64,000 nt of DNA from Pterobdella sp. o SKG-2022 (Eukaryota > Annelida > Clitellata > Hirudinida > Piscicolidae). The stretch lies in assembly GCA_964035795.1 (NCBI GenBank), contig OZ038326.1, positions 7,119,759-7,183,758 on the forward strand, written 5' to 3'. The stretch's first letter is position 1. Each line of letters starts with the position of its first letter. Both the position numbers and the translations under genes were made by a program. The notes under the pieces were generated by a model, which ran no database searches, had not been told where the DNA came from, and saw only the letters and a list, made by a program, of their open reading frames with translations. Below are positions 1-13,265 of this stretch, in pieces.

Positions 1-28
1 AACCATCATTGAAAAACACTGTAAGTTT

Positions 29-216
29 ATATTCAATTGAAAACACTTTTGGGAGTTTATTTTATTCCATGAAGCTTTTTCTAAGATGAACTTACTTTAT
101 TTATATTATATTATATTTATTTGTTATATTTGTACCTCCACTTGATATTGTGAGTTCATCTTATGAAAAGCTCGTGGAATGAAATAAACTCCCAAAAGTG
201 TTTTCATTTGAATATT
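29..216. repeat. Imperfect inverted repeat (hairpin-type element)
   Basis: The left arm (about 29-97) and the right arm (about 149-216) are reverse complements over roughly 65 bp with few mismatches. Both contain the core AAACACTTTTGGGAGTTTAT. They are separated by about 50 bp of AT-rich spacer. A short piece of the left flank (ACTGTAAGTTTA) recurs in direct orientation near 239. The structure resembles a MITE or foldback element, but no terminal target duplication can be proven here. Confidence 0.7.
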
Positions 217-229
217 TACGTCTGGCTTG

Positions 230-679
230 AAGAATTAAACTGTAAGTTTAAATTCGCTTCAATTATCTCCACTCATCTGTCAACATAACATAACTAGTTT
301 CAAAAATTCTTTATACTTTGAAGAAATTATTTTAAAACTTTGAAGTTTTCTGCTTAAAGAATTGACTTTGTTTAAACTTTTATAAATTCAATCAATTTTT
401 TCATTTTAGTCATATTACTACAATAATTACTTATATTACTGCTACTACAACTACTACCTTCACTAATACTACTAATACTATTTTTACTCAAAATTCTTCT
501 ACTAGTACTATTTTTAATTTGACTACTACTGCTATTACTATTACTACTAATACTAGCTATTGTCTTTTTAGGAATAACAACGGTATTGTTATTATTACCA
601 CTGTACTACTAATAATAATAATAACTCATATGAACCACCTTCAGACGTTTCATACCCAGGTCTAACTTCCTTAACGAAC
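230..679. other. Leader region of the Asn-rich gene
   Basis: This stretch is AT-rich with a degenerate TAC/TACTAC run at about 415-620. The frame of the downstream long ORF is closed by an in-frame TAA at 575-577. It is open from there to the ATG at 680, so coding sequence could enter through a splice acceptor, for example the AGs ending at 644 or 659. No promoter elements could be assigned. Confidence 0.4.
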
Positions 680-3600
680 ATGTGGGCTCACTGCAGATCA
701 CTCAACAAAGCTACCCAAGTTTGTCTTGAGGGTCAAGACAACAACAAAAATAATAATAATAGTGGTGATAGTAATAATAAAAATAATAATATTCATAATA
801 AAAGTCATAATAATATTAATGATAATAATATCAACCAAAAAAACAATAATAATGATGATCATAATGAAGAGAATAATCAAACTGATAAAAATTTCGATCA
901 AGATCCTCACAACCGCAATAACATCACTGCCATGCCTGGTGCTGTTCCTACTAACAAAACAACATACCATACCATTGATGATGAGAATAACAACAATAAT
1001 AATATTAAAAATATTATCGATCAGAATAATAATAGAGGAAAAAATGATAATAATGAGAAAAATGTGAATAATAATAATATTGAGAATAATAATAATAATG
1101 GGAATAATAAGAATAATACTGAGAATAATAATAATAATAGCGAGAATAATAATAAAAAGAATAATGCTTTGGACGTGGTTGTGGATGGCATTAACGAGGA
1201 TACGAGTTTGGACAATAATGATGATAATCTAAAAAATAATGAAAATATAAATTTAATTAATAATAATAATGTTGATGTTGATAACAATGATAATGATATG
1301 AAACAGCGCATTTCATTTGATAATGCAGTTAATACTATTGAGAAAACTGGTGTAAGGGTTCATAACAGAATATCAGATAATAATAATACCACTAATAACA
1401 ATAGTGTTAGCAATAATAATAAAAATTATAATAGTTTAACAAACCTTCCTTCCAATATCAAAAGACCTCGAACCATAGTGGTGACGTCATTTGATAATAA
1501 TAAAAAGAGAAAAAAGAAAAGTACAACAATATTGGACCACCTAAAGAACCAACTCAGAGATATTAAGAAGGCCACTGAAAAGGATTTTTTGTATAATAAT
1601 AACAATAATAATACTGATAATAATAATAATCTTCTAACCACTCATATCACTCCACAAAACTATTTTCTGAGGAATGCTTTTCTTATAAAAGATCTCAATA
1701 GAAAAATAAATAATAATAATAATAATAATAATAGTGTTGATAATAATAATAATAACATGATTTTATGGTGTAGTGATAAAGAGCAGATAATCTCATCTGG
1801 TAGTTATAGTCTTTTGAATGCTCTTAACAATTTTAACAATACCACTAGCAATAACCAAGTAAGTCTAAACTCCTTTCAGTCAAATGATGAATTACTGAAT
1901 CAAGAATGCTTCGAAACACCAAAGATCATAAACAGTGACTCAAAGCTTGTAAATAGCTCACAAAAGATTGTGAATAACTACACAAAGACTGTAAATAATG
2001 ACACAACAATCATGAATGGCGCCATTATATTAGATAAACTGTTTCCTCTCGTCAACAACAACCATACTGTTCTCATACCGTTCAACAACACTATTTCATC
2101 TGACGTCATAAGTAATAAAAATAATAAAAATAACAATAAAATTATCATTAATAATAATAAGAATAATAATAGCAACGATACGATTGGTTGTAAGGATAGA
2201 AATAATGATGATGATGATGATACTGGTTGTTTTGATAGTAGTTGTATTGGAGATGTGTTGAATATATTAAGTGAGGACAAAATTAATATTAATGACGATG
2301 CTATAAATAGAAACAATACATCTCTTGAATATTCATTGGTTGATACTACTAGTAATAAAAACAAAAATTACATTCCTAACAAAATCCATAGCTTTTATCA
2401 TAATAAAAATAATACGAGAAGCAAAAGATTAAATAATAAAAATAATAACGAGAAGATGATGGCGATGATGAGGATGATGATGAAAAGGTATGATAAAAAA
2501 ATGATGAAGAAGTTCAAAAAAATTGTATCGGAAACAGTTAAGGGTCCCACTAATAATAATGATAATAATAATAATAAAAAAAGTGAGCACAAGGTAACTC
2601 CTATGGGAACGGAAGATATGTCGAATAGAGCCGGGACCAATGTGAATGAAAACCATAATAACAAAAACAATAAAAATGATAAAAATAATAATAAAAATAT
2701 GAACACTAGTAATACTTCTTCCATTTCCAATACTAAAACCATCGAAAGCAATTTTGATGACACAGCAAGTGAGCCAGCTACAACTACTACCAGCATTCCC
2801 ACAACTAAGGCAACTACCCAGGCAAAGACCACAACAACAACCGAGCATACCACTTCCAAGATGCACAACATATGGACTCCAGCTGATAACAACAACAAAA
2901 ATATTAATATTAATGATAATAATAATAATAATACAACCAATATTAGTGGCAATACGAAGGAACTGGTGACGAAGGGGACACCAACCACTTCCGCTGCCCA
3001 TGCTTCCCTGTCATTCAACCATAATAATAATAACAATAATAAAAACAATACCTCTTTAAACCAAATGGAAACTTCTAATAAGAACATGGCCGATAAAAGC
3101 ACTTCAGAAGAAATGAACATGGCAAGTTTCAGTATCAATAGCAGTAGTAACAACGCCAATAATAATAATAATAGCAATAATAGTAATAATAATAGAAATG
3201 ATTATAACAGTAATAATAATAATAATAATTTAAAAACCGTGCTGAAAGGCAGGGAGTTATCGAAGGAATGCAGCAAGAAGTTGAAGGACAGCCAATGGTG
3301 CGCAGACAAGACATGCGGTAATGATGACGATTACAAAAGCGTGGAAGAGTCGAGTGATGTTGTGTTTGAGACGAAGGAGTTCAATCATTATGCGTTCAAC
3401 TATCAGCCGTATAATTTATTCGGGGCTTTCTATGACAAGAAGAAGGAGGATGGTGAAGAGGAAGGTGATGATGATGATGTTGGTGGGGATGATGATGATG
3501 TTGCATTTCTCGATATCAACAGTTTGACTGCTTTTGAATCTAATAATAGCAACAGTGAATTTTTGAATAATAACAACAATAATAACGTTAATAAGAAAAA

Positions 3601-5953
3601 TAATAAGACAAGCAGCAAAAGCTACTCAATGAGGCGGCTGATCGAACAAGGTCAGTTCAGCTTCGATGACCCCCTTTTCCATGATAATAATAATAATAAT
3701 CCTAACAACAACAGTAATAATAATAACAACAGCAAAAATAATAATCCTAATAAAACAGCCTCAAAAAAAAGGCAAGACTATGATCATTTTAAATCCAATA
3801 CAGTCGATGACAGCACAACCAACAATACTGTTGCTAATAATAATAATCATAATAGTAATAAGAGTAATAACATGAATAATAAAAACATTGTCGTAACGGG
3901 TAGTGATGAAGCATTGAGAAAGCAACAGCCTTTCATAACGGGTGCCATCGATGAGAGAGCATCTATCTCTAAAAAAAATAATAATAATAATAGCAATCCT
4001 AATACAACTTTTTATAGGCCAGTTCGCTTCCATACAACTTCCGATTATAAACTACCTAAGAACAATGTAAATAATAATAGTAATAATAATAATAATAATA
4101 ATAACAGCATGAATATTAATAATAATCATATAAATAATAATAATATAAAAAATAATAATAATAGTATAAGTAATATTAACAATAATAATGTAAGTAAAAA
4201 GAATTTTAATATACAGTTCAAAGATATTCATAATAAAAATAAATCAGACAATATTAGTAACAATAATATTGTCAATAATAATAATAATAATACCATTGTC
4301 AATAATAACAATAATAATATTGTTAATAATAATAATAACATTGTAAATAACAATAATAAGTACAACGGCATCTCGACGTCATTTTGCAGTGTCGAAGCAA
4401 CAATAACACGAGAAACTAACAAGATTTACCATAATGATGTCATAAACAAAAACAATAATAATAATAATCTTAAAAATATAAATATCAATAATGATGGTGA
4501 TGTTGTGCATGGCAGATCGGGGTTTTTCTCAAAAAACAAGCATTCTGGGGGACATTTAAATGGAAATACTAATACAAAAGATAGTAACAATAATATAAAT
4601 AATGATAATAATAACTTAGTTAGCAAAGATCTTTCGAAAGAGAAATTGTTCTCGTTTTATCCACTTTTTTATGAAGATCTCAATAAAAAGCAAATTAATA
4701 ATAACAATAATAATAGTGTTAATAATATCAATGACTTGAGTATAGGCAATCTTTTTGAAAATACCAATTCGACAAACCATCTCCGGGACTACGGAGATGT
4801 CAACAACAATAATAATAAAAATATCAAAAAAAATAACTTGATGACTAGTATTTTCGATAGCTTCAGCAACAATGAGGTGAGAAGTAACAGCCAAGGCAGC
4901 ATGAACAATGCCACCTTTCTACACCAGGACGTCATCAGCAACAACCAGATGCCTCAACACAATTTCTGCGAACCCTTCGAGACGACCTTCAACAAAAACA
5001 ACTACTTCTCTGAATTCGAGGACCCTCTGAACAACGACAAGAACAAGAAGAACTACAATGTATGCAACAACAATTGGAATTTCTCAACCTCAACCTTCAT
5101 GCCCACCTTCTCTGATTCGTCCATCTTTCCGGAAATAGGTCATGAAACAAACAATCAGCACTACGCCAAGGGAAATAACTTGTTGAACGAGAAGAGTCAC
5201 TACAAAAGATGCAGCACTCTGCACCAGAACTTCTCTAGAGGACATTATTACAACTACAACGAGCCTGCAAACTTTTCCAAGCCCCTCTTCCACTCCCTCC
5301 CCAAAACCAATTTCTCCAAAGGACTTTCCACCTTCCCTAAGACCTCTTTCGGGGACACAGACTCTTTGAAATCTACCCACGATGAAATGTATGACAAGTC
5401 ATTCTTCTCCCCCTCCCTCAAACGACCCATCCACTCCAACGACAAACTTCCTGCTAAGGTAGCAAGGTTTTCTCTGAGAACCTCAGAAAACCCGGGTCAG
5501 CATTCTAACGAAGGTACCCCTTTCATGACCAACTTCTACATGAGCTCCTTGGAAACACCCACTTACCTTAACCCCCATGAGCCCTTTTTTCACCAAGCCC
5601 ATGACTCCTTTTTCGTGCTGCCCCAGAACTCTGAGCTTAAACTCAACCTGCACCAGGAACATCAAACAAACCCTTCTCACTTCCCACCACTCCCCTCCAA
5701 TCGCCTCACTTCCGCTCTTCCTTCTATCCACCATTTTGGAATGTCCAACTTCCTACCTGAGTTTCCTCACTCGTTCAACAAAGCGCCTTTAGATCTGCCC
5801 ACAAACAACTACGACTTGAACCTCGACTCGACAAACATCGCATGCTCATACCCATCCAACCCACCCACCAACCTGCCATTATACCACCAACACCACTCCC
5901 TCAAAAACGCCATGAGCATCAATAATCTCCTAGGAAACCAAAAAGCCACCTAG
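680..5953 (+). CDS. Large Asn-rich protein, probably nuclear, unrecognised family
   Basis: This is one uninterrupted frame of 1757 codons, far too long to be chance in such AT-rich DNA. I do not recognise the family. Residues 1 to about 1400 are dominated by Asn runs written with mixed AAT/AAC codons. They are broken by more complex blocks: a basic cluster NKKRKKKS near residue 274 (possible NLS), a Met/Lys-rich patch at about 2450-2525, a Thr-rich patch at about 2776-2850 and an acidic DDDDVGGDDDDV patch at about 3465-3500. The last ~370 residues are less repetitive, rich in Ser, Pro, Phe and His, with higher GC, and look like a transcription-regulator C-terminus. It ends in MSINNLLG, a motif resembling the short C-terminal SINNL motif of FoxA proteins, but no forkhead domain is present in the window. 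The ATG at 680 has A at -3. The frame is open back to 578, so this may instead be the last exon of a larger gene. A possible poly(A) signal AATAAA lies at 6084. Confidence 0.7.
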   Translation: MWAHCRSLNKATQVCLEGQDNNKNNNNSGDSNNKNNNIHNKSHNNINDNNINQKNNNNDDHNEENNQTDKNFDQDPHNRNNITAMPGAVPTNKTTYHTIDDENNNNNNIKNIIDQNNNRGKNDNNEKNVNNNNIENNNNNGNNKNNTENNNNNSENNNKKNNALDVVVDGINEDTSLDNNDDNLKNNENINLINNNNVDVDNNDNDMKQRISFDNAVNTIEKTGVRVHNRISDNNNTTNNNSVSNNNKNYNSLTNLPSNIKRPRTIVVTSFDNNKKRKKKSTTILDHLKNQLRDIKKATEKDFLYNNNNNNTDNNNNLLTTHITPQNYFLRNAFLIKDLNRKINNNNNNNNSVDNNNNNMILWCSDKEQIISSGSYSLLNALNNFNNTTSNNQVSLNSFQSNDELLNQECFETPKIINSDSKLVNSSQKIVNNYTKTVNNDTTIMNGAIILDKLFPLVNNNHTVLIPFNNTISSDVISNKNNKNNNKIIINNNKNNNSNDTIGCKDRNNDDDDDTGCFDSSCIGDVLNILSEDKININDDAINRNNTSLEYSLVDTTSNKNKNYIPNKIHSFYHNKNNTRSKRLNNKNNNEKMMAMMRMMMKRYDKKMMKKFKKIVSETVKGPTNNNDNNNNKKSEHKVTPMGTEDMSNRAGTNVNENHNNKNNKNDKNNNKNMNTSNTSSISNTKTIESNFDDTASEPATTTTSIPTTKATTQAKTTTTTEHTTSKMHNIWTPADNNNKNININDNNNNNTTNISGNTKELVTKGTPTTSAAHASLSFNHNNNNNNKNNTSLNQMETSNKNMADKSTSEEMNMASFSINSSSNNANNNNNSNNSNNNRNDYNSNNNNNNLKTVLKGRELSKECSKKLKDSQWCADKTCGNDDDYKSVEESSDVVFETKEFNHYAFNYQPYNLFGAFYDKKKEDGEEEGDDDDVGGDDDDVAFLDINSLTAFESNNSNSEFLNNNNNNNVNKKNNKTSSKSYSMRRLIEQGQFSFDDPLFHDNNNNNPNNNSNNNNNSKNNNPNKTASKKRQDYDHFKSNTVDDSTTNNTVANNNNHNSNKSNNMNNKNIVVTGSDEALRKQQPFITGAIDERASISKKNNNNNSNPNTTFYRPVRFHTTSDYKLPKNNVNNNSNNNNNNNNSMNINNNHINNNNIKNNNNSISNINNNNVSKKNFNIQFKDIHNKNKSDNISNNNIVNNNNNNTIVNNNNNNIVNNNNNIVNNNNKYNGISTSFCSVEATITRETNKIYHNDVINKNNNNNNLKNININNDGDVVHGRSGFFSKNKHSGGHLNGNTNTKDSNNNINNDNNNLVSKDLSKEKLFSFYPLFYEDLNKKQINNNNNNSVNNINDLSIGNLFENTNSTNHLRDYGDVNNNNNKNIKKNNLMTSIFDSFSNNEVRSNSQGSMNNATFLHQDVISNNQMPQHNFCEPFETTFNKNNYFSEFEDPLNNDKNKKNYNVCNNNWNFSTSTFMPTFSDSSIFPEIGHETNNQHYAKGNNLLNEKSHYKRCSTLHQNFSRGHYYNYNEPANFSKPLFHSLPKTNFSKGLSTFPKTSFGDTDSLKSTHDEMYDKSFFSPSLKRPIHSNDKLPAKVARFSLRTSENPGQHSNEGTPFMTNFYMSSLETPTYLNPHEPFFHQAHDSFFVLPQNSELKLNLHQEHQTNPSHFPPLPSNRLTSALPSIHHFGMSNFLPEFPHSFNKAPLDLPTNNYDLNLDSTNIACSYPSNPPTNLPLYHQHHSLKNAMSINNLLGNQKAT

Positions 5954-6960
5954 CTTTGATTTTGTTTCTTCCTTAGTCATCAAAAAATTTGTCAACTTTT
6001 TACATTCGTAAAAAAGTCGTGCATACTTTTTTTCAAATTCAAAAACTTTTCGTGTCTGATATTGCAAATTTTTTTCACCAAAGAATAAAAAAAAAGTTTT
6101 GAATTCCACTAGTCCATACATTTTCCACTATCGCAAGAACACAATCGGGACCTAAGCAAGGCCTTCATCCACTTCTTAGACTATTCCACTCTTTAGAGCT
6201 ATTTCAATTTTATCATGTTTCTATGAAATAAAAATATATCAAAATACATGGTTGTAAAATGTTAGAAATACACTAAGGCTTGCGTAGTTTTTTTTTGTCC
6301 AGTTTTAGATTTTTGTAAGCTGAAAATGACGCTAAAACTAAAAAATTTTAAACGTTTTTGGATCGATTCAATGTAGAAAATGGTTTTTAAAAAATAAAAA
6401 CATTCATAAAAATCTTGGATAAATCAAATAGCAGTCTCAGTAGCCAATAAGCGAGTTGCCAGGTGCTATTTTATGATAGGCTGCAGAAATAAAACACTTC
6501 GCTTCAAAGCACATCCATACAGGGGTGCTTTTTAAGCTTGCAATAATACATTTTGAGTTTTCATCATATTGGTTTATGAGTTCTGAAAAAAATTCATAAA
6601 AAGCAAAGCGTTCAATGGTTAGAATAGAAATATCTTTTTGGCCATGTAGTTCTTAAAGTCTTAAAGGCTTAAGCTTGTGAAGCATCTGTGGGACCCAAGC
6701 TACCAAACGGAGTGATGCTTTAAGGAATGTTTGTGCTTTGTGACGTTTCGACACAACTTATCCAAAAATGCAACATTTTTTCGGATATTTAAAAAACCAT
6801 TTTTTTTTATGGTTGTATAATTCATGAAAAAGTGTTTGAAGTAGAATTTGTTTCGAATAAGTTTGAATCTGAACTGAATCTCTGAGCAGATGAAAGTTTG
6901 AGTAGAGAACTGTTTTTGAAATTTTTTTTCATATGAGATATAAAAGCAGTATTTAACTTT
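5954..6960 (+). other. 3' flank / probable 3' UTR of the Asn-rich gene
   Basis: AT-rich DNA with AATAAA at 6084-6089 and again near 6226. I see no convincing reading frame. There is a slightly more GC-rich patch at 6430-6500. Confidence 0.4.
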
Positions 6961-6961
6961 A

Positions 6962-7097
6962 CCAGAATTTTGCTTCAAAATTAGAAGAATTTGATTCAAA
7001 ATTAGAAGAATTTGATTCAAAATTAGAAGAATTTGATTCAAAATTAGAAGAATTTGATTCAAAATTAGAAGAATTTGATTCAAAATTAGAAGAATTT
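6962..7097. repeat. 21-bp minisatellite, about 6 copies
   Basis: Six nearly perfect tandem copies of a 21-bp unit with core AATTAGAAGAATTTGATTC. The open frame across it on the minus strand is only the repeat itself. Confidence 0.9.
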
Positions 7098-7099
7098 TG

Positions 7100-7925
7100 A
7101 TTAAAGAGCGTTAGAAAAACATATAGTTAAAAAGATAAAACTTCACAACAAAGCATAGACCAAATAATGAAAGCTGTTTAAATTATTTCAACATGTGCTT
7201 GTGCATGACACAGTTTTAAAACTGGGTCATCTGCGGGGGATCACGAGAGCATGTTTGATGGATTTTATGAAAGGTTTTGGGAGACTGGCTCTCCATGAAG
7301 AAGATTTTAAAGTGAGAGTCTGATTTAGTTGCGACAAGAATGTGAAGATGTGAGTGTCGATGGATGTGGGAGGGTAGGGGTTGGTATGTGTGAGGTGGTT
7401 GGGTTTGGAAGAGGTGAAATGAACCCCAGTACTTTGAGTTGAGACTACACATGGTCTTTGCAAGTTATTGGTGCAAGCGAAGTGCTGGAGTTGGAAGCAC
7501 ACATGGGGGAAAGTTTGGTTTGCATGCGAGAAAATTGTAGTGTAAGAGCTGGTGAGGTGGCTTGCAGGTACCGGTTTCTTGCGATGGATAGGAAGCTGAA
7601 GGTTGTTAAAAGGGGTATAAAAATAAAATATTTAAAATTAATTTCTCTCTCATAGCCCTTCTGATTAGAGCAGCGCCTCTGCAGCAAACCTAGCTTGCAA
7701 ACTGTGCGCCCTACAAATAATAAATAATAATAATAATAAATTAATTAATAAAAGTTTAATGGAATTTGAAAAAAGTCCAATTGAAGGAAAAAAAGTTCAA
7801 ATGAGAAAGAAAGGAGAAAATGGATAAAATAAAGAGAACAAAATAAAGAAATTTATGCGGTAAATGTACCAAGGTGTTGAAGCTCAGGCACTGCTTGCAT
7901 AAATAACCACTCTATCTTCCTAATG
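7100..7925. other. Intergenic, with a possible SINE/LINE tail
   Basis: No gene is recognised. At 7665-7745 a segment with GCAGCAAACC, then GCGCCCTACAAATAATAA and an (AAT)n tail, resembles the 3' tails seen at 38163-38340 and 24475-24670. It may be a 3' end of the same retroposon group. Confidence 0.35.
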
Positions 7926-8640
7926 CATGCATGCGATGAATAGATGGATGGATAAAATAATTACAAGATGGATGACAAAAGTAATATGAAGAGATGGATA
8001 AAAAGATAGGGAAATAAATGGATTGAGAATGGATGGATAGATGAAGAAGGTAATAAACTAATTACAAAGTAAAGCAATAAATGAATGGCTGGATGGATTA
8101 TTGGGTGGATGGATGAATAGATGGGTGGATGGATGAATAGATGGGTGGATGAATGAATGCTTAAATGAACAGATGAAGGGTTGGATAGATGGTTGAATGA
8201 GTACATGACAACAAAACAAATGAACATAAATGAAAATGAGCGCATAAACAGCAAAATAGATTGATGGATGGATGAATTAGATAAATGCATAACGAAATAG
8301 ATGAATGAAAAGAAAGATGGGTGGATGGATAACGAAAAAGATTAATGGATAAAAGATTGGTGAAATATATGATTAGAAGAAAAACTTGAAGATATAAAGC
8401 AATATTAAAAAAATCTTTGGTATACAAGTGAATGAAGGCTGGAAATAAATTACTGAGTGGGCGGTGAGCGATTTGATGCAGGAACGTGTGTGATGGTCGC
8501 TTCAAATTGAGGTTTTGGTGTCTAAACAGCTAGATGGATAGATGAATGGATGGATGGATGAATTAATGAACGAATGAATGGATGGATGGATAGATGGATG
8601 AATGAATGGAAAAATAGATAGATGGATGTATGGAAGGATG
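7926..8640. repeat. Degenerate GGAT/GAAT tetranucleotide tract
   Basis: Discontinuous (GGAT)n, (GAAT)n and (AGAT)n runs, densest at 7940-8340 and 8530-8640. The long antisense frames rich in Ser, Ile and His are by-products of the repeat. Confidence 0.8.
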
Positions 8641-8699
8641 GATGCTGATATGCTAACACAACTTTCAGCCTCTCACAAGGTTTATTCTTTTTGTGGCAC

Positions 8700-8870
8700 A
8701 AAAACTTACAAAATCATCTACAACCACAACACCATTTACAACCACAACATCAACTGCAACCACAACAAAATCTGCAACTAAAAAATTTGCAACTACAACA
8801 TCTGCAACCACAACATCGTTTAAAACCACAGCATCACCTACAACAACAACATCGTTAGCTTTTTTCATCA
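8700..8870. repeat. ACAACC-rich short minisatellite
   Basis: About ten degenerate copies of an 18-bp theme built from ACAACCACAACATC and CTGCAACC. It gives Thr-rich frames that I do not consider genes. Confidence 0.6.
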
Positions 8871-9130
8871 CAACATGAATAGTCATTTCAACATAGTTGT
8901 CTTTTTGTTACCGGTGTGAAACAATATTTCAAGTTAGCTTCTTTTTCCGGTGACTTTCAGAAAATGGATAGAAAAGAATACTTTGGAATTTCAGTTGTCA
9001 TTCCAGCCAGCAACCCATCCGTCTCAGACCTCCGCCATCTTTAAAAATGGCCTCTATGACCTCGTTTGTCTATTTTTTTTTGTATTTCTTTTCAGTTTAA
9101 AGATTGTTTTATTCTTGTTTTTCATTATAT

Positions 9131-10185
<1,055 letters not shown>

Positions 10186-12037
10186 CTTCCTAGTTGTCCA
10201 AACATGGGTTAGCGTACTCATCCCACTGCATCTTAGCTGGCTGGAGTGTGGGCTTCAAAGACTAAAGTCATTTTGAAGATTAATCTCTTTCCATTGCATT
10301 TCGTCTTTTCTGTAACATATATTACGTATGGGCTCGTGTTTGTGTATGTGTTTTGCTTTTTATCTGTGCAAGTGTGCGTGTAATGATTTTATGTATGTGT
10401 GAATTTGTATCACAAGAAGATGGATGCCACATTTTTAACCGGTGTGATGTGTGTAATAAAAACTATGTATTTTGTGCCCGTGTGTGTCTGTGTTTTTGTG
10501 AGCGTGTGTTTGTTTTTGTGGTTATGTGTGTTTTTGTGTCTTTTTGAATGTGTGTGTATGCCTTTGTTTAGTTTGTTTTGCGTCTCCTGTGAGTTGTTGA
10601 TTTTAATTTCTTATTTAATCATAATTATCCTCAATGTTTAATTAATTATATTTTAAATTATTTAACTGTTTACCTTTTAAACTTTTCAATTGTTTTTGTT
10701 TTAAATTATTCAGTTAGCTATATTTCAAAATGAATTAAAAAAAACCACCTTGACCTCAACCATCCATCTTGTGCCCTTGTTCTTTTGTGTGTGCCAATTT
10801 TTTTTCAGTTTTTCGCTTATTTTTTAAATAAATGATGTTAATTTTTTTAAATAAAATGATGACAAACAGCAAATAAACTCCTGAAATGTGAAATAAAGCA
10901 TCAGCTATTTGAAAAATTGCATAAAACCGCATGTATAGTTCTCTCAAAAAATGTGTTCGTAACACAAAAGCCTCGTGAATTTAAACTCAAAAATTTTTTC
11001 CCATCTTTCTTTTCAGACTTTTGGAACCATGACAATCTACTTTTTTTTCAATATCATCTAATATAAACGCGAGCGATAATATAAAACAAAAATTAGCGAT
11101 ACAATCAAAAAGAATAAAATTTTGTGAATAAAAAAATTCAAAAAAAATAATTCTATAAAAATAAAAGTTATTATGGGAAAAAAAACGGCAAAAAACTATT
11201 ACAATCTTTCAGACAACAGAGCATCGATACAGGATAGTGTTCCCATGGTTGCCTCAGGGTGTCCTATTTTGAAGTTGTGTGCTGTGGAAGAAAATGGGTG
11301 GCTTTCAAGGAGGAGAAAACTATAATAATAAGAATAAAAATAATAATGATGATCATCATCATCATCATCATTATCATCATCATAATAATCATAATAATAA
11401 TTAATAAGTTAATAATAATAGTTATTGATATATTCTTGCTTAAATTAAAATGAAAATAAAAATGAAGACCATCAATACTGTGGTATGAATTCTCATATTG
11501 ATGATAGAATTTTTATGGGAAGATGGTAGCAACAATAACACTTAATATGAGTAAACGAGTCGTTGATGGGAGAAGAGGGACAAGAAGCAAATGAGAAGGC
11601 TTAAAGTGGAAATGGTTTTAAGATTCTAAAAAAGAGTGAGTCATACTGAGAAGGGAATTTAAAGGTACAAAAAGCAATTAAGATGAACAGTCAACAAAAA
11701 TATTGAAACATATAAAATAAATATTTAGACATAAGAAAAGAGATATTCAGACAAACAAAAACTTCAAAACATACAAAATATCCAGTGCTAGAAAAAGATA
11801 TATAGACATAAAAAAGAAGTAAGACACGTCGGAAAGAAGCTTTTGGAAAAAAAAATACGACAGAAGCGGGCAATTAGGCTGTCTGGATTTATTTTCTCGT
11901 CCAGCGGTCAACCTAATCAACGCGAGGAGGTGAGGTCATCGGATACTGCGGCAGTCGGCGCTATATAAATCCGCATTTTGATGTATTTCCTTTTTATGTC
12001 TACATTTGCATGCTATCTCTTCTTTCTGTGGGATTTT

Positions 12038-12079
<42 letters not shown>

Positions 12080-12425
12080 ACGTGTTTGGCTGTTTGTTTA
12101 TTGGTTTTGTGCTAGTTTGATACGCAAAATATAGCTTCAAGTACATAAAAAAACTGAAAAAATTAGAAGCGCAAAATATTTCATTAAAAGAACAAAACAA
12201 AATGCACATCATCAAACCAAGCATAAGGAAAAACATATACAAACACACGCATGAAGACACAAACAAGTGGAAACACAGAAGAACACTCCACCAGAAAGCA
12301 GATGAGGAGTGCAGAAGATTTGCATAGATCTGTGCAACTTTCATGGCGTATCCTTTTTTGCTGGGCTTTTGTTGCTTTGTATGTTCATATCCGGATGGAC
12401 AATCGTGGTAAAAAAAACACGAAAA
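10186..12425. other. Intergenic DNA with short simple repeats
   Basis: No gene is recognised. It contains TG-rich patches (10330-10560), a (CAT)/(AAT) tract at 11320-11420 and a TG run near 12040-12080. At 11880-11985 a GC-richer piece ends in GGCGCTATATAAATCCGC, similar to the retroposon tails elsewhere in the window. Confidence 0.4.
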
Positions 12426-12428
12426 CAC

Positions 12429-12560
<132 letters not shown>

Positions 12561-13020
12561 CCTCTCGAATCTTCTTTGTCGCCAAAACCCTCTCAGACAT
12601 TCCCACTGTAGTATTTGTTCTTCGCTTCCCTCATTATCTCTTCATTATTAACTTATTACTTTTTACTATTTTTTTTATTATTCTTATTTTTATTAGTATT
12701 TATATCAACTATATAATCTTCAAATTTTATATTCATTATTGTGTGTTATTGAAAAATGCTGATTCATTATTAATATTATAATAATTCCTACTTTTTTTTA
12801 ATAACAAAATATCTTCCAGTTTTCCAAGCTTGTCTATTTATAACTTTGTTTTAAATTCTATTTTTTATTTCAATCTTTTTCTTGCTTGTATATAAATTCT
12901 AAAATCTAAAAATAGCACTATTTACACCACCATGTTACCAACATCACTATTCTTTATTGATTTTTCATACTCATTTCAAACCATTATCACCACTAGCATC
13001 CGTTCCTAACGCCTGCAACA

Positions 13021-13265
13021 CATCCACAACACAACCCTCACAACACATATATCACGACACGCTCTGACACATCCACAACACAACCCTCACAACACATTCA
13101 CAACACATCTATCACGACACGTTCTTACACATCAACAACACAACCCTCACAACACATTCACAACACATCTATCACGACACGTTCTTACACATCCACAAGA
13201 CAACCGTCACAACCCAACCCTCACAACCCAACCACCACAACCCAACCCTCACAACCCAACCACCC
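13021..13265. repeat. ~60-bp minisatellite, degenerate
   Basis: About three copies of a ~60-bp unit containing CACAACACAACCCTCACAAC and ATCTATCACGACACG. It decays into shorter CACAACCCAACC repeats on the right. Confidence 0.8.

Noticed and set aside
7216..7687. Several overlapping 65-90 codon frames on both strands
   Set aside because: They have no motif, no splice context and mixed frames. The region more likely contains a retroposon tail.
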